A stretch of DNA of 64,000 bases from Olivibacter sp. SDN3 (GCF_014334135.1 NZ_CP060497.1:4402001-4466000); one strand, 5' to 3'. Positions 34,706 through 44,650 are shown, counted from the stretch's first letter. Notes: a model not told the origin generated them from the letters alone. Made by a program: numbers and translations.

Positions 34706-35258
34706 GCTTGAATCGGTCTCGAATTTTAGTCCGTATAATTACGTCTCTGGTTCCAGTTGCACCTTTTTCTCTACTTGTTGTTTGAAGTTTGTAATGCCAA
34801 TCATAAGCGAACCCCAAAGAAAGATTTGCGAGTTGAAAAAACTTCTTAATAAAAGTATCTGACTCCCAAATTTTCAAATAAATCAACATTTCCGTTTGGA
34901 TGGATATTGCTTCATCAAAGTTTATTTGGTCAATTTCTTTCCTTTTTTCTTCGGAATACACTAAGTTTTTTAAGTGGTTTTCTAACGTTTCTGATGAGGT
35001 ATTATGTTTAATGTATTGGCCTATAAAGGAATGATGAGTATTCTCGGAGTGACCTTCGTGATTAGGGCCAAACATGTAAGGACTCATTTTTTGCTCAGTA
35101 TTATTCCAATTATGTACATCAGGATTGTAAAATGCATTTAAATGCACCAACAACAAATCACTGTCATGCGTTTGATTTTTGACAATGAGTTCATGTAACT
35201 TATCGAACTCTATTATTAGCTCTCCATATTTCTTGTTTAATAGTTCTTCAAATAACAT
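34706..35258 (-). pseudogene. HEPN-type protein gene, 5' part (split by IS256-like element)
   Basis: 184 codons from ATG 35258 (MLFEELLNKKYGELIIEFDK), running into the IS. In the present sequence the frame continues a few codons into the terminal repeat and stops near 34668. Joined to 32962-33338 it gives a 309-residue, largely helical protein with RNSIAH near residue 203. It starts 56 bp after the stop of the nuclease-like gene, on the same strand, suggesting a two-gene operon. I do not recognise a named family. Confidence 0.75.
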
Positions 35259-35314
35259 ATTTTATACAATAATCATTAATTAAAGATACTAATCAACTTG
35301 CTTACCAGCAAACA

Positions 35315-37024
35315 CTAAGATTTCGACTGAGATGGTGAAAAATCAAGCCCTGACAGCTCTGTTGCAAAATTCTCTGAAAATGGTTTAAAAAGGTTGCCAA
35401 TAGTCTCATCTTTCAGTTTTTTTTGCAGATAACTATCGAAAGATATTGATGATGCTAAGTAACTGTATATATCATTTTTATTTGAATTATATTGTTTTTT
35501 TTGTCTGTCAATCTCCTTGAAATAGCTTTTAATTAAGTTTGTGAAGTTATTTTTATCACGGTTGAGGTAGCCAAAATATTTTATTAATGTATTTACATTT
35601 AGAACAAGAACAGGTTTAACGGTTTGGTATTTCTCTCTTATCTCGTCAAAATCGGCTGAACATTTTTCATTAATAAAAGCATTTATACCAAACACATTAT
35701 AATTTGTATCTGATGTCAGCAAGATGGGGTAAATATTCAACCTTTTAATCTTTTTAATTTTGAAAATGTCTGATACTTCATCGTGATTTGCATTGTCAGA
35801 AATTTGCTTTAGTTGATGTAATATCTGATAAACACCCTTGTTTTTACCACTTGCTTCTTTCTTGCTTAGAAAATTATCCTCTATCTCTTTTCTAAAGGCG
35901 TCAAAGTCAATATTCTCCATTGCCTTTACATGCACGTTTGTCATTTTGGTTTCTATGACAAGGAGATTGTCTGATGACGTCTTTATGAGAAAATCTTGAT
36001 ATTTATCATCACTATGAACTACTTGTCGGTTATGTGAGAAAATTTTCTGAAGTAGAATTTTACAGAGGTAACCCTCAAAATATTCTTTACCAATGAAAGA
36101 TAAAAAATTATTCAAATTGCTCAACTTACTTCTGGATGGCTCAATAGTTTTTTTGAAAATCTTAAAGAAAAAACCTTGGTCTATCGTGTATTGAAAAAAA
36201 TTGAAATCAAGTATTATGAACTCGTCATTATCACAATCAAATAATGGTCTTGGTATAATATCAAAATTCAAAGTTACTTCCTGTTTTTTATCTATATATT
36301 CTCTTCCTATTGTCCAATCTTTGAGAAAGTCAGTTGGAACGTCCGTTTTCTTCAAAACGAATTTTACGTTACTCTTGTCATTATCTGTATATAGTCCTAT
36401 CAAAAATTTGGCAATGTTCCATGGAGAGGCTATACCATAGTCTTGACAAAAACTTATTGTCGGATTTCTTAGCTGTACATTATCACTTAGAAATTTGCAC
36501 ATGAATGCAAATTTTAAAAGGTATATTATCGGTGTTGTATCACGTATATAATATTGTTGTAATGCATCTAACGCAAAAACATCTCTGAAACTGGTCAAAT
36601 TGCTGGTAGCATCTAATTTGTCGTTATATTTTTCGTTATAAATGAGTATAGTTTTGAAAAGGTCGATTGCAAATTCAGTATATGGCAAATCCTCCGGCTG
36701 ACTTTCATTATAGTTATTTAAAGCATCTTTTATGAGTTCAGATAAATTGGCAGAGGCAAAAAAGCTACCATTACTTGTTTTATAATCAAGATGAGCTACT
36801 AACTTTCTTACGACAGATATTTCTCCAAAAAGAACTTCCTCAAAAATTCTTCTGTCATGTTCTTCTTCTTTTACGTGATATATTATGGCGTTTATATAAG
36901 CAATCTTAATTAGGATATTTTTTGTGGAGTATTTTCGCAACAGTGAAAATGTATCGCTCGGCAGTGATGCATTAAAAACATCCTGATAACCATATACCAC
37001 CTTTAAACTTTTTATTCCCTCCAT
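35315..37024 (-). CDS. Large protein with a PD-(D/E)XK-like nuclease core, unknown family
   Basis: 569 residues from ATG 37024; an upstream ATG at 37066 is possible. The first 300 residues are mostly helical with no motif that I recognise. Between 317 and 360 the order E317 (KEYFEGYL), D344 (KYQDFLIKTS) and E358-x-K360 (LLVIETKMTN) after a hydrophobic strand fits a PD-(D/E)XK nuclease core. The C-terminal third is charged. The neighbour on the same transcript is a HEPN-type protein. Position in an ICE cargo slot suggests a defence role, which remains a hypothesis. Confidence 0.6.
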   Translation of the reverse strand: MEGIKSLKVVYGYQDVFNASLPSDTFSLLRKYSTKNILIKIAYINAIIYHVKEEEHDRRIFEEVLFGEISVVRKLVAHLDYKTSNGSFFASANLSELIKDALNNYNESQPEDLPYTEFAIDLFKTILIYNEKYNDKLDATSNLTSFRDVFALDALQQYYIRDTTPIIYLLKFAFMCKFLSDNVQLRNPTISFCQDYGIASPWNIAKFLIGLYTDNDKSNVKFVLKKTDVPTDFLKDWTIGREYIDKKQEVTLNFDIIPRPLFDCDNDEFIILDFNFFQYTIDQGFFFKIFKKTIEPSRSKLSNLNNFLSFIGKEYFEGYLCKILLQKIFSHNRQVVHSDDKYQDFLIKTSSDNLLVIETKMTNVHVKAMENIDFDAFRKEIEDNFLSKKEASGKNKGVYQILHQLKQISDNANHDEVSDIFKIKKIKRLNIYPILLTSDTNYNVFGINAFINEKCSADFDEIREKYQTVKPVLVLNVNTLIKYFGYLNRDKNNFTNLIKSYFKEIDRQKKQYNSNKNDIYSYLASSISFDSYLQKKLKDETIGNLFKPFSENFATELSGLDFSPSQSKS

Positions 37025-37187
37025 ATTGATTTTAAATTTACTGAAATTCCCGTTGCTACCGACCAAAAATCTTGATGAACGAGAAAACCAATAAAAAAAA
37101 TCTTTCCCTACTTCGACCTGTGTCCTGTACCAAACTCATTGTAAAGGATAATATTTGTGTTTAGATAGTGATAGTGTACCTATTAAA

Positions 37188-38578
37188 CCTTAATTATGCA
37201 TTAGACTTTTCAAAAATCGTGTAAGTGTTTATTTTTGAGTAGTTTTATTAGCTTTACCCAATCACCCATATGGTTAACTTACCTATAGCATATTCAGACA
37301 AGCCAGTTACCGCCTTTGGGGGTATGAGTTTGTTGAAACGTATGATAGATAAATTAGGTGTTATAGATGCGCTTTCGTCCTTGAATTTACCAATGCCTGG
37401 TTCAAATAGAGGTTACTCTCCCAAAGATTTGGTTTTATCTTTTTGGTTAGGAATTTGGACAGGAGCCTCTCGATACATCCACTGTGATTGGTTGCGTTAT
37501 GACAAGGTGTTGCAGGATATTTTCGGTCTGGATCAGATGCCCTCTCAGAGCACCTATAGTCGGTATTTTGGAAAATTCAATCAATCGGTAAATACGGAAG
37601 TTTTTCCTGCTCTTCAAGACTGGTTTATGCAACAATTTGATATCGGGAGCATCACAGTCGATTTTGATAGTACAGTAATTACCCGTTATGGAGACCAAGA
37701 GGGAAGTGCTAAAGGTTATAACCCGAATAAGCGGGGCCGTAATTCTCACCATCCTTTGCTGGCATTTATAAGTCAGACCCGTATGGTGGCCAATGCCTGG
37801 CTTCGTCCAGGGGACACGGCAGCCAGTTCATCCTGTATAGCATTCATGCAGGAAACATTTGACCGCTGTTTGTCCAGCAAGAATGTGGGGTTGGTAAGGG
37901 CAGATAGCGGCTTTTATACGGAGGATATTTTAGGTTATCTGGAAGAATCACATAAAAACTATGTGATTGCTGTTAGGATGTATCCCAATATCAAAGCGGA
38001 AGTTTTGGGAGAACGCAATTGGATCTCGTTAAGCAAGGGAATAGAATTATCCGAAATGACATTCGGACATCTTAATGGAAAGCAACGTCGTTACATTATC
38101 GTCAAAAAGCGAGTAGATGACCGCCCTAACAGCGGCGGAAAACTTTTTGATGAGATGCCCGGCTACAGGTATAGCTGTTATGTGACCAATATGGACATGC
38201 CATTGGATCAAATCTGGAATATCTATAACAGTAGAGCCGATTGTGAAAATAGAATCAAGGAACTTAAGCAGGATTTCGGACTGGAAAATTTCTGCTTACA
38301 GAACTTTTGGGCAACAGAAGCCTCTTTCAGATTCATTATGGTAGCTTATAATTTGATTAGTTTATTCCGTCATTTTGCATTAAATGAACACAATAAAGCT
38401 ATGCACAACACACTCAAATCCTATTGCTTTGCATTAGGAGCCTGGACCGTAAATCACGCCAACAGAAAGGTGCTGAAAATAGCATTACCTGTAAAAAGAA
38501 GAGCTTGGATGGACGGAATTTTCTCTAAAATCGAAAATCTACCGCCTAAACTCAAATATTCTTAATGCATAATCCGGG
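37188..38578 (+). mobile_element. IS1380-family insertion sequence
   Basis: 1391 bp. The ends are CCTTAATTATGCATTAGA at left and, read inward, CCCGGATTATGCATTAAG at right, sharing ATTATGCATTA. The duplication TTAAA flanks it (37183-37187 and 38579-38583). One transposase gene fills the element. It inserted just upstream of the divergent rteC gene, 16 bp from its start codon, so it has probably replaced or altered that promoter. Confidence 0.9.
37270..38565 (+). CDS. IS1380-family transposase
   Basis: 431 residues of the DDE (IS4-like) fold: SITVDFDSTVITRYG has the first Asp, LVRADSGFYTEDIL the second, and YNSRADCENRIKELKQDFGL the Glu-containing Y-(2)-R-(3)-E signature, all in the IS1380 order. 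Full length for the family. Confidence 0.94.
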   Translation: MVNLPIAYSDKPVTAFGGMSLLKRMIDKLGVIDALSSLNLPMPGSNRGYSPKDLVLSFWLGIWTGASRYIHCDWLRYDKVLQDIFGLDQMPSQSTYSRYFGKFNQSVNTEVFPALQDWFMQQFDIGSITVDFDSTVITRYGDQEGSAKGYNPNKRGRNSHHPLLAFISQTRMVANAWLRPGDTAASSSCIAFMQETFDRCLSSKNVGLVRADSGFYTEDILGYLEESHKNYVIAVRMYPNIKAEVLGERNWISLSKGIELSEMTFGHLNGKQRRYIIVKKRVDDRPNSGGKLFDEMPGYRYSCYVTNMDMPLDQIWNIYNSRADCENRIKELKQDFGLENFCLQNFWATEASFRFIMVAYNLISLFRHFALNEHNKAMHNTLKSYCFALGAWTVNHANRKVLKIALPVKRRAWMDGIFSKIENLPPKLKYS

Positions 38579-38593
38579 TTAAAAACTTTAGCT

Positions 38594-39442
38594 ATGAGAC
38601 ATCCTTTGAACAACATTGTGGCTGACATCCAAAAGCAAGAAAGAAAGCTGTCAGCCGAAACATCCAGTTTCATTGACGAGGCGTATAAAATGACGATTTA
38701 CCTCCAAGAGTTGTTGCATACCTTAAAGGATGACGTAATAAAAGAGGGCTTTTCCAGTAAGGACGAGGAAATACATTTTTTCAAACAGGTAAAGCCAAAC
38801 ATCCTCGGAAAACTTATCTATTACAATAAGGTGTACCGGATTGAGACAGCCTGCCCCGTAGATAACGGCAATTTGTACCAAAGTTATTTTGCTATCAAAT
38901 TACAGGGTTTGAAACAGGAATACAGAGAGCATATATGCAATTCGGCTTTTTACAGATACTACCGTTCCGGCAGAAACGATAAAGACGAGGAATATTTCAC
39001 GTTGGGAAACATTAATTATTATGATGGGCTGAACAGTTATGTATTTGAAATCGACCCCAAATTTTCGACCTACTTTGATTACAAAGTAGCGAAAATCATA
39101 GCCAACGAATTAATCTATAATTATCTGACGACAAAACTAAGCCCCGAACAAAATCCCGATGTATTACTACAACAGGAGGAAACAAAAGACTTCTTTTGGA
39201 CACAGACAAAAAATGCCCTTATCGAATTGATTTATGCACTCTATGCCTGTGATGCCATTTCACATGGGAAAATCGGCATCCGCAAAATCAGCATGGTATT
39301 CCAAATCCTGTTCCGTGTGTCGCTGAACGACATCCATAACAGCTTCCATCGAATGAAAACCCGTGCAGGCTCACGGACATTGTTTTTAGACCAACTCAAA
39401 TACAGTTTAGAGGAATATATGGACAGGGAAGACAACCAATAA
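38594..39442 (+). CDS. RteC-domain protein, divergent type
   Basis: 282 residues. It shares the RteC pattern with the other copies (IHFFKQVKPNILGKLIYYNK, YRYYRSGRNDKDEEYFTLG, DYKVAKIIANELIYNYLT, ALIELIYALYAC) but only about a third of the residues, and it is on the opposite strand. It is followed by a terminator and the helix-turn-helix/DUF4099/topB module, the arrangement common to Bacteroidota conjugative transposons. It is therefore the RteC-like gene that belongs to this core segment. The IS1380 element ends 16 bp before its start. Confidence 0.85.
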   Translation: MRHPLNNIVADIQKQERKLSAETSSFIDEAYKMTIYLQELLHTLKDDVIKEGFSSKDEEIHFFKQVKPNILGKLIYYNKVYRIETACPVDNGNLYQSYFAIKLQGLKQEYREHICNSAFYRYYRSGRNDKDEEYFTLGNINYYDGLNSYVFEIDPKFSTYFDYKVAKIIANELIYNYLTTKLSPEQNPDVLLQQEETKDFFWTQTKNALIELIYALYACDAISHGKIGIRKISMVFQILFRVSLNDIHNSFHRMKTRAGSRTLFLDQLKYSLEEYMDREDNQ

Positions 39443-39468
39443 TTTTGTCTTCTCTTTCCATCAAAAAG

Positions 39469-39498
39469 GACAGCATCAATCGGTGCTGTCTTTTTTTT
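39469..39498 (+). terminator. Rho-independent terminator after the divergent rteC
   Basis: GACAGCA and TGCTGTC enclose an 8-base loop, followed by eight T. It lies 27 bp past the stop codon. Confidence 0.88.
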
Positions 39499-39706
39499 GC
39501 CCGTTTGCCTATATGTGTCTATCGGCAAACCCATTGATTTGGATGCCGACCGATTGACCAAAAGTGCGAAAAGCCCCTAAAAACAGCACTTTACACGAAT
39601 TGTAAAAAAATGAAAAAAGTGCCTTTTTGATAGACACGTATCGGAAGACAGCCTGCGCCAATCGCTCCAATTTTGTGGTGTTAGAAATCATTAAAAAGAA
39701 ATTATT

Positions 39707-40015
39707 ATGAACATCGACAGAATGGAATTTATCGCATGGATGGAACGTATCATGGAGCGTTTCGATATTTTGAAAGAGTACGTGCTAAACATCAAGAAAG
39801 AACGGCACAGCATAGACGGCGAGGAATTACTGGACAACCAAGACCTGCTCCTAATGCTGAAAATCAGCCACCGCTCTTTGCAACGATACCGCTCCACGGG
39901 CAAGCTACCGTATTACACCATCAGCGGAAAGCTGTACTACAAACTATCGGATGTACACCAGTTCATTAGGGAAAGTTTCAAAGCGCCCCTACGGCGTACA
40001 AAAGAAAACAGATGA
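39707..40015 (+). CDS. Helix-turn-helix (excisionase-like) protein
   Basis: 102 residues. After an N-terminal helix (WMERIMERFDILKEYVLNIK), the MerR/excisionase-type fold reads LLDNQDLLLMLKISHRSLQR, YRSTGKLPYYTISGKLYYKL and DVHQFIRE. Such small proteins are standard in the regulatory modules of CTnDOT-like elements and take part in excision control or in transcription of adjacent genes. It is followed, 87 bp on, by the DUF4099/DUF3945 gene on the same strand. Confidence 0.88.
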   Translation: MNIDRMEFIAWMERIMERFDILKEYVLNIKKERHSIDGEELLDNQDLLLMLKISHRSLQRYRSTGKLPYYTISGKLYYKLSDVHQFIRESFKAPLRRTKENR

Positions 40016-40102
40016 CAAACCCTACCACGAAAAGACGGGTACGGCTATGCCGTACCTGCTTCACTTACTTTCGGACAATGTAAACATTAAAAAATCAATA
40101 TC

Positions 40103-41545
40103 ATGAGCGAACAGACAAATGAAAATCCACAGCAATATCCCGAACAGCTTTCGGATGTGCTGTTGGTGATGGACAAGGAAAAAAAGAAAATCCAAGCCGT
40201 TACGGGTGTTGACGAAAACGGCAATCTGAAAACCGTTGATGCCACCAAGAAAAACCAAAGCCAATTTATGCGAGTGGACAGAGCCGGAGATTTGTTTACA
40301 AATTTCTTCTCCAACTTTTGGCGACAGCTTAAAGACCCGACCCATTTCTCATTCTTCAAAGTGCCTGCAAAGGAAGCGGTCGAAACCGCCAAAGAAATGC
40401 AGAAACAGGTCAATGCCCCCACCAAAGAGGGCGAGGCTGTCATGGCAAAGCATGAGGTCAAAGAGCCAAAGGAGCAACAACAGGAAACCAAAAAGGATGT
40501 GGAAGCACCACAGGCGACACCGGAAACACAGCAAGCACAGGAGAAAAACGAATACCGCTATAAGGCGGAAGATGTGGACTGGAATTATTTAGCGCAATTT
40601 GGGATAAACAAAGAGAGGCTTGAAAAAGACGGGCAATTGGATGTATTGTTAAAAGGCTATAAGACCAATAAGGTATATCCCACAAGTGTCAATTTCGGTG
40701 CGGTCATCATGCGCTCGGAAGCAAGGCTCGGTTTCCAAGACGGTGAAGACGGAAAACCTGTACTTATGATGTATGGTGTACGCCACGAACCCAACCTCAA
40801 AGCCCCTTTCTTTGGTCACGAGTTTACCAAAGAAGACAGGGAAAACCTGCTCAAAACCGGAAACATGGGGCGTGTGGTGGAATTGACCAACCGCAAAACA
40901 GGCGAAAAGATACCGTCTATTATCAGTATCGACCATCTCACGAACGAGGTCATTGCATTTAGGCATGAAAGAATAAAAATACCCGATGAGATTAAGGGCG
41001 TAAAGTTGACCGAAGACCAAAAACGGGATTTGAAAGATGGTAAAGCCATTTATTTAGAGGGATTGGACTTTAAAAACAGCGCAAACAAAAATGCCCATGT
41101 ACAGTTCAACGCCGACAAAAAATATACGGAGTTTCTTTTTGGCGATAAAGCACCCAAACAGGTACAGGAAAACGACCCGAAAATGTTCCGCAACAAAGTG
41201 TTTTCGGATGAACAGTACAAGCAACTCACCGAGGGCAAGACGATTTACGTTTCGGATTTCAAGGACGGAAAAGGAAACCCGTATAAAGGATATGTCATGC
41301 TGAACAAAGAAACGGGAAATTATGATTTCAGCTTTAAAAACCCCAATGCGCTGAAAAATAAGGCACAACCTGCCGAAGCGCACAAAACACAGGTTGACGT
41401 AAACTCCAACGGGAAAACCAACGAAGCAACCAAGCACATCAACGAGCCTCTGAAACCGGAGCAACAAACGCCGAAAAACAAAACTCAACAGCAACGGCAG
41501 AATGACCCCAACCGTCCGGCTAAATCCAGAGGGGTAAGAAGATAA
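40103..41545 (+). CDS. DUF4099/DUF3945-domain conjugative-element protein
   Basis: 480 residues. The middle contains DUF4099 (VDWNYLAQFGINKERLEKDG, then LLKGYKTNKVYPTSVNFGAV), followed by two DUF3945 repeats whose hallmark is the LTEDQKRDLKDGKAIYLEGL and FSDEQYKQLTEGKTIYVSDF pair. The first 150 residues and the last 70 are low-complexity, Glu/Gln/Lys-rich and probably disordered. Members almost always precede topB in Bacteroidota ICEs; the molecular role is unknown. Confidence 0.9.
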   Translation: MSEQTNENPQQYPEQLSDVLLVMDKEKKKIQAVTGVDENGNLKTVDATKKNQSQFMRVDRAGDLFTNFFSNFWRQLKDPTHFSFFKVPAKEAVETAKEMQKQVNAPTKEGEAVMAKHEVKEPKEQQQETKKDVEAPQATPETQQAQEKNEYRYKAEDVDWNYLAQFGINKERLEKDGQLDVLLKGYKTNKVYPTSVNFGAVIMRSEARLGFQDGEDGKPVLMMYGVRHEPNLKAPFFGHEFTKEDRENLLKTGNMGRVVELTNRKTGEKIPSIISIDHLTNEVIAFRHERIKIPDEIKGVKLTEDQKRDLKDGKAIYLEGLDFKNSANKNAHVQFNADKKYTEFLFGDKAPKQVQENDPKMFRNKVFSDEQYKQLTEGKTIYVSDFKDGKGNPYKGYVMLNKETGNYDFSFKNPNALKNKAQPAEAHKTQVDVNSNGKTNEATKHINEPLKPEQQTPKNKTQQQRQNDPNRPAKSRGVRR

Positions 41546-41556
41546 TACCATCAAAA

Positions 41557-41618
41557 AACATTTTTCTTTGGAAATCCCCTTTCACAGAATACGAAGGGGG
41601 TTCTCAAAGAGAAATGTT
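41557..41618. promoter_or_regulatory. Extended hairpin between DUF4099 gene and topB
   Basis: AACATTTTTCTTTG (41557-41570) pairs with CAAAGAGAAATGTT (41605-41618) with one mismatch, and the inside TCCCCTT/AAGGGGG adds a second stem. There is no T-run after it, so it may be a processing or regulatory structure of the topB mRNA leader, ending 31 bases before its start. Confidence 0.45.
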
Positions 41619-41649
41619 CACCATTTAATCCATTAAAAGAGACAGCATT

Positions 41650-43457
41650 ATGAAAGCAATCATTGCAGAAAAGCCAAGTGTGGCGAGAGAAATAGCTACC
41701 CTGTTGGGAGCGACCGAAAAACGGGATGGCTACCTCACAGGAAACGGCTACGAAGTTACGTGGGCATTGGGGCATTTGGTCGGACTGGCGATGCCCGAAG
41801 ATTACGGGGTATCGGGCTTCCAAAGGGAAGCCTTGCCCATATTGCCCGACCCTTTTTTATTGACGGTACGCAAGATAAAAAAGGACAAAAGTTATGTTCC
41901 CGATAACGGGGCATTAAAACAGTTGAAGATTATCGAACAGGTCATCGGTAGATGCGATAGTATTATCGTGGCCACCGATGCCGGACGTGAGGGTGAACTC
42001 ATCTTTAGGTATATCTATGAATACCTAAAATGCCGGAAACCCTTTGAACGTCTATGGATAAGCTCGCTCACGGAAAAGGCGATTAAACAGGGTTTTGACA
42101 ACCTAAAAGCCGGAAGCGATTTTGACGGGCTATACAGAGCCGGACAAGGACGGAGCAAAGCCGATTGGCTTGTGGGTATCAATGCCTCGCAGGCGTTGAG
42201 CATTTCGGCAGGACGTGGCGTTTACTCGCTTGGTAGAGTACAAACGCCAACGCTTGCCCTCATCTGCAAGCGGTATTTGGAAAACAAGGATTTTGCCGTC
42301 AAAAAATACTTCCAAATCCAGTTGGAACACCGCAAGGAATTTACAGACTTTAAGAGCCTGTCAAAGACCAAATGGGATGACAGGAAACTTGCTGACGATA
42401 CGCTGAAATCCATTCAGCGTAACGGAACAGCGACCGTTACGGCAGTGGAAACCAAAACAGCTACGGAGCAACCGCCATTGCTGTTCGACCTAACGGGATT
42501 GCAGAAAGAAGCCAATAAAAGAGCATCCTATACTGCCGAGGAAACATTGAACATTGCCCAAAGCCTGTATGAAAAGAAGTTTATCACCTACCCCCGTACA
42601 GGAAGCAAGTACATCCCCGAAGATATGTGGTCGGAAATCCCTGCACTGGTAAGAAATTTGGAAGCACGGGCTTCCTGCAAAAAAGCGGTCGGAAAAGTGA
42701 AATGGGGGCGTTTCAACAAACGCATCGTGAATGACGTAAAGGTCACAGACCACCACGGTCTGCTGATTACCGAAAAAATCCCGTCCGAATTAACGGCACA
42801 CGAAAATGTTATTTATGATATGATTGCGCACCGCCTACTGGAAGCCCTTTCGCCTGCCTGTACCAAAGAAATAACCGACATCGGATTGCAGGCTCTGCAC
42901 TATGACTTCACATTGAAAGGGTGTAAAATCCTCGAAGCCGGTTGGCGTGGCATCAAAGAAAAATTTACAGATGAGGACAGCGAGCCTGTGCAGGAACTGC
43001 CGGAATTAAAGGTCGGTGATGAGCTGAAAATCAAAGAGGCATCCGTACTGGAAAAGAAAACCAAACCGCCTGTGCTTTACACCGAGGCAGGTCTGTTGTC
43101 CGCAATGGAAAATGCCGGAAAAGAGATTGACAACGAGGACGAACGGAAAGCCCTAAAAGACATCGGCATCGGCACACCTGCCACAAGAGCCTCTATTATA
43201 GAAACGCTTTTTAAGAGGGATTACATTCGGCGTGAAAAGAAATCCCTAATCCCTACCCATAAGGGATTGCAGGTTTACGGGGCAGTAAAGGACAAAAAGA
43301 TTGCCGATTTAGCCATGACCGCCGAATGGGAAATGGCATTGCAGAAAATCGAAAACAACGAGGCGGATGCAGGTGCTTTTCAGCGTGAAATGGAAACCTA
43401 TGCCACTTCAATTACACGGGAACTTTTGGACACGGGCATTGCCCATGAAAAGCAACC
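41650..43457 (+). pseudogene. topB: DNA topoisomerase III, 5' part (split by IS150-like element)
   Basis: 602 codons before the IS. The Toprim domain has the N-terminal MKAIIAEKPSVAREIA and ATDAGREGELIFRY, and the active-site region reads YEKKFITYPRTGSKYIPED with the catalytic tyrosine. Type IA topoisomerases of this kind resolve DNA during transfer or replication of ICEs. The present frame ends in the IS with GIAT and a stop at 43471-43473. Joined to 44711-44987 in frame, the original was 694 residues with a C-terminal zinc-finger-like region, a normal family length. Confidence 0.9.
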
Positions 43458-43487
43458 TGGAATTGCAACTTAAAATAGGAGACTTTT

Positions 43488-44318
43488 TTATGCTGCCATT
43501 TTCTCTTTTTCCAATAGCATCTCTTCGATCTGCTTAGGGGTTTTATATCCCAGGGCAGAATGTGTTCTTTTGGTATTATAAAAACCTTCAATATATCCAA
43601 AGATCTCCAATTTAGCCGATTGCTGATCGATGAATTTTCTATGGTAGATCATTTCAGCCTTTAGTGTCTTGAAAAAGCTCTCAGCTACTGCATTGTCCCA
43701 GCAATTGGCCTTCCTACTCATGCTTTGAAGTATCTTGTTTTTTACAATTACCCTCCTGAATTCATCGCAGGCATATTGGATCCCTCTATCCGAATGGAAG
43801 ATAAGACCATCTTTGATACCTCGGTTTCTAATAGCCATTTTGATGGCTTGTACAGAAGTGTTTTTAGTCGTCATATCGGTGCTTAAAGACCATCCAATGA
43901 CTTTTCTGTCCGCCAGATCGATAACCGTTGTTAGATAAAGCCACCCTTTGCCGGTATGGATGTAAGTAATGTCGCTAACCCATTTTTGCGATAGGGAATC
44001 CGCTGAAAAATCTCTTTGGAGGAGATTTTCAGCTATCCTATAACTATGGCTCGAATCTGTGGTCACCCTATATTTTTTCTTAACCTTACTTCGTATCCCA
44101 TGTTTCTTCATCAATCTTGCTACGTAGCTTCTTGATACCATTTCACCTTTTTTGTGCAGCTCTGCGGTTATCCGTGGGCTGCCATAGATATACTTACTGT
44201 CACTGTGTACCTGCTGTATTTTATCCACAAGTGCTTTACTGCGTTGTTCCCTGGGGGATTCGGGCCAAACCAGCCAACGGTAAAAACAACTGCTGCTAAC
44301 GTTCAATACTTCGCACAT
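43488..44318 (-). CDS. IS3-family OrfB transposase (IS150-like, copy A)
   Basis: 276 residues. DDE triad: WVSDITYIHTGKGWLYLTTV (first Asp), IFHSDRGIQYACDEF (second) and NAVAESFFKTLKAEM (Glu). YGSPRITAELHKKGEMVS is the HTH_21-like region. It is probably made as OrfAB by -1 frameshifting on A AAA AAG in orfA (44405-44399). Confidence 0.95.
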   Translation of the reverse strand: MCEVLNVSSSCFYRWLVWPESPREQRSKALVDKIQQVHSDSKYIYGSPRITAELHKKGEMVSRSYVARLMKKHGIRSKVKKKYRVTTDSSHSYRIAENLLQRDFSADSLSQKWVSDITYIHTGKGWLYLTTVIDLADRKVIGWSLSTDMTTKNTSVQAIKMAIRNRGIKDGLIFHSDRGIQYACDEFRRVIVKNKILQSMSRKANCWDNAVAESFFKTLKAEMIYHRKFIDQQSAKLEIFGYIEGFYNTKRTHSALGYKTPKQIEEMLLEKEKMAA

Positions 44319-44350
44319 CTTCTCTACGGAATATACTTCTCGGTTCTCCT

Positions 44351-44650
44351 TTATGAACCGGTATATGGACCGTCTCCCCTGGAGAAGATGGCTATGGCCT
44401 TTTTTAAGATATCGCGTTCTAATTCTGTATCTCTTAATTTCTTGCGTAAAATCCTTAACTCCTGCTCCTCCGGACTGATCTTGGGATTGTCAGGTAAAAC
44501 CTTATTCCCATTATAACGTGGATTTCTACGCCATTTACTCAGTAAACTGGGGTCTATGTCTAATTCCTTAGCTACATCGGCTACAGATCCCTTAACAACG
44601 CTCAAATCGACCGCCATTATCTTAAACGAATCATCAAATTTTCTATGCAT
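44351..44650 (-). CDS. IS3-family OrfA (IS150-like, copy A)
   Basis: 99 residues with a helix-turn-helix (VADVAKELDIDPSLLSKWRR) and a leucine-zipper-type helix (ELRILRKKLRDTELERDILK). The slippery A AAA AAG falls in the codons for DILKK. Same sequence as the copy at 62472-62771. Confidence 0.94.
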   Translation of the reverse strand: MHRKFDDSFKIMAVDLSVVKGSVADVAKELDIDPSLLSKWRRNPRYNGNKVLPDNPKISPEEQELRILRKKLRDTELERDILKKAIAIFSRGDGPYTGS

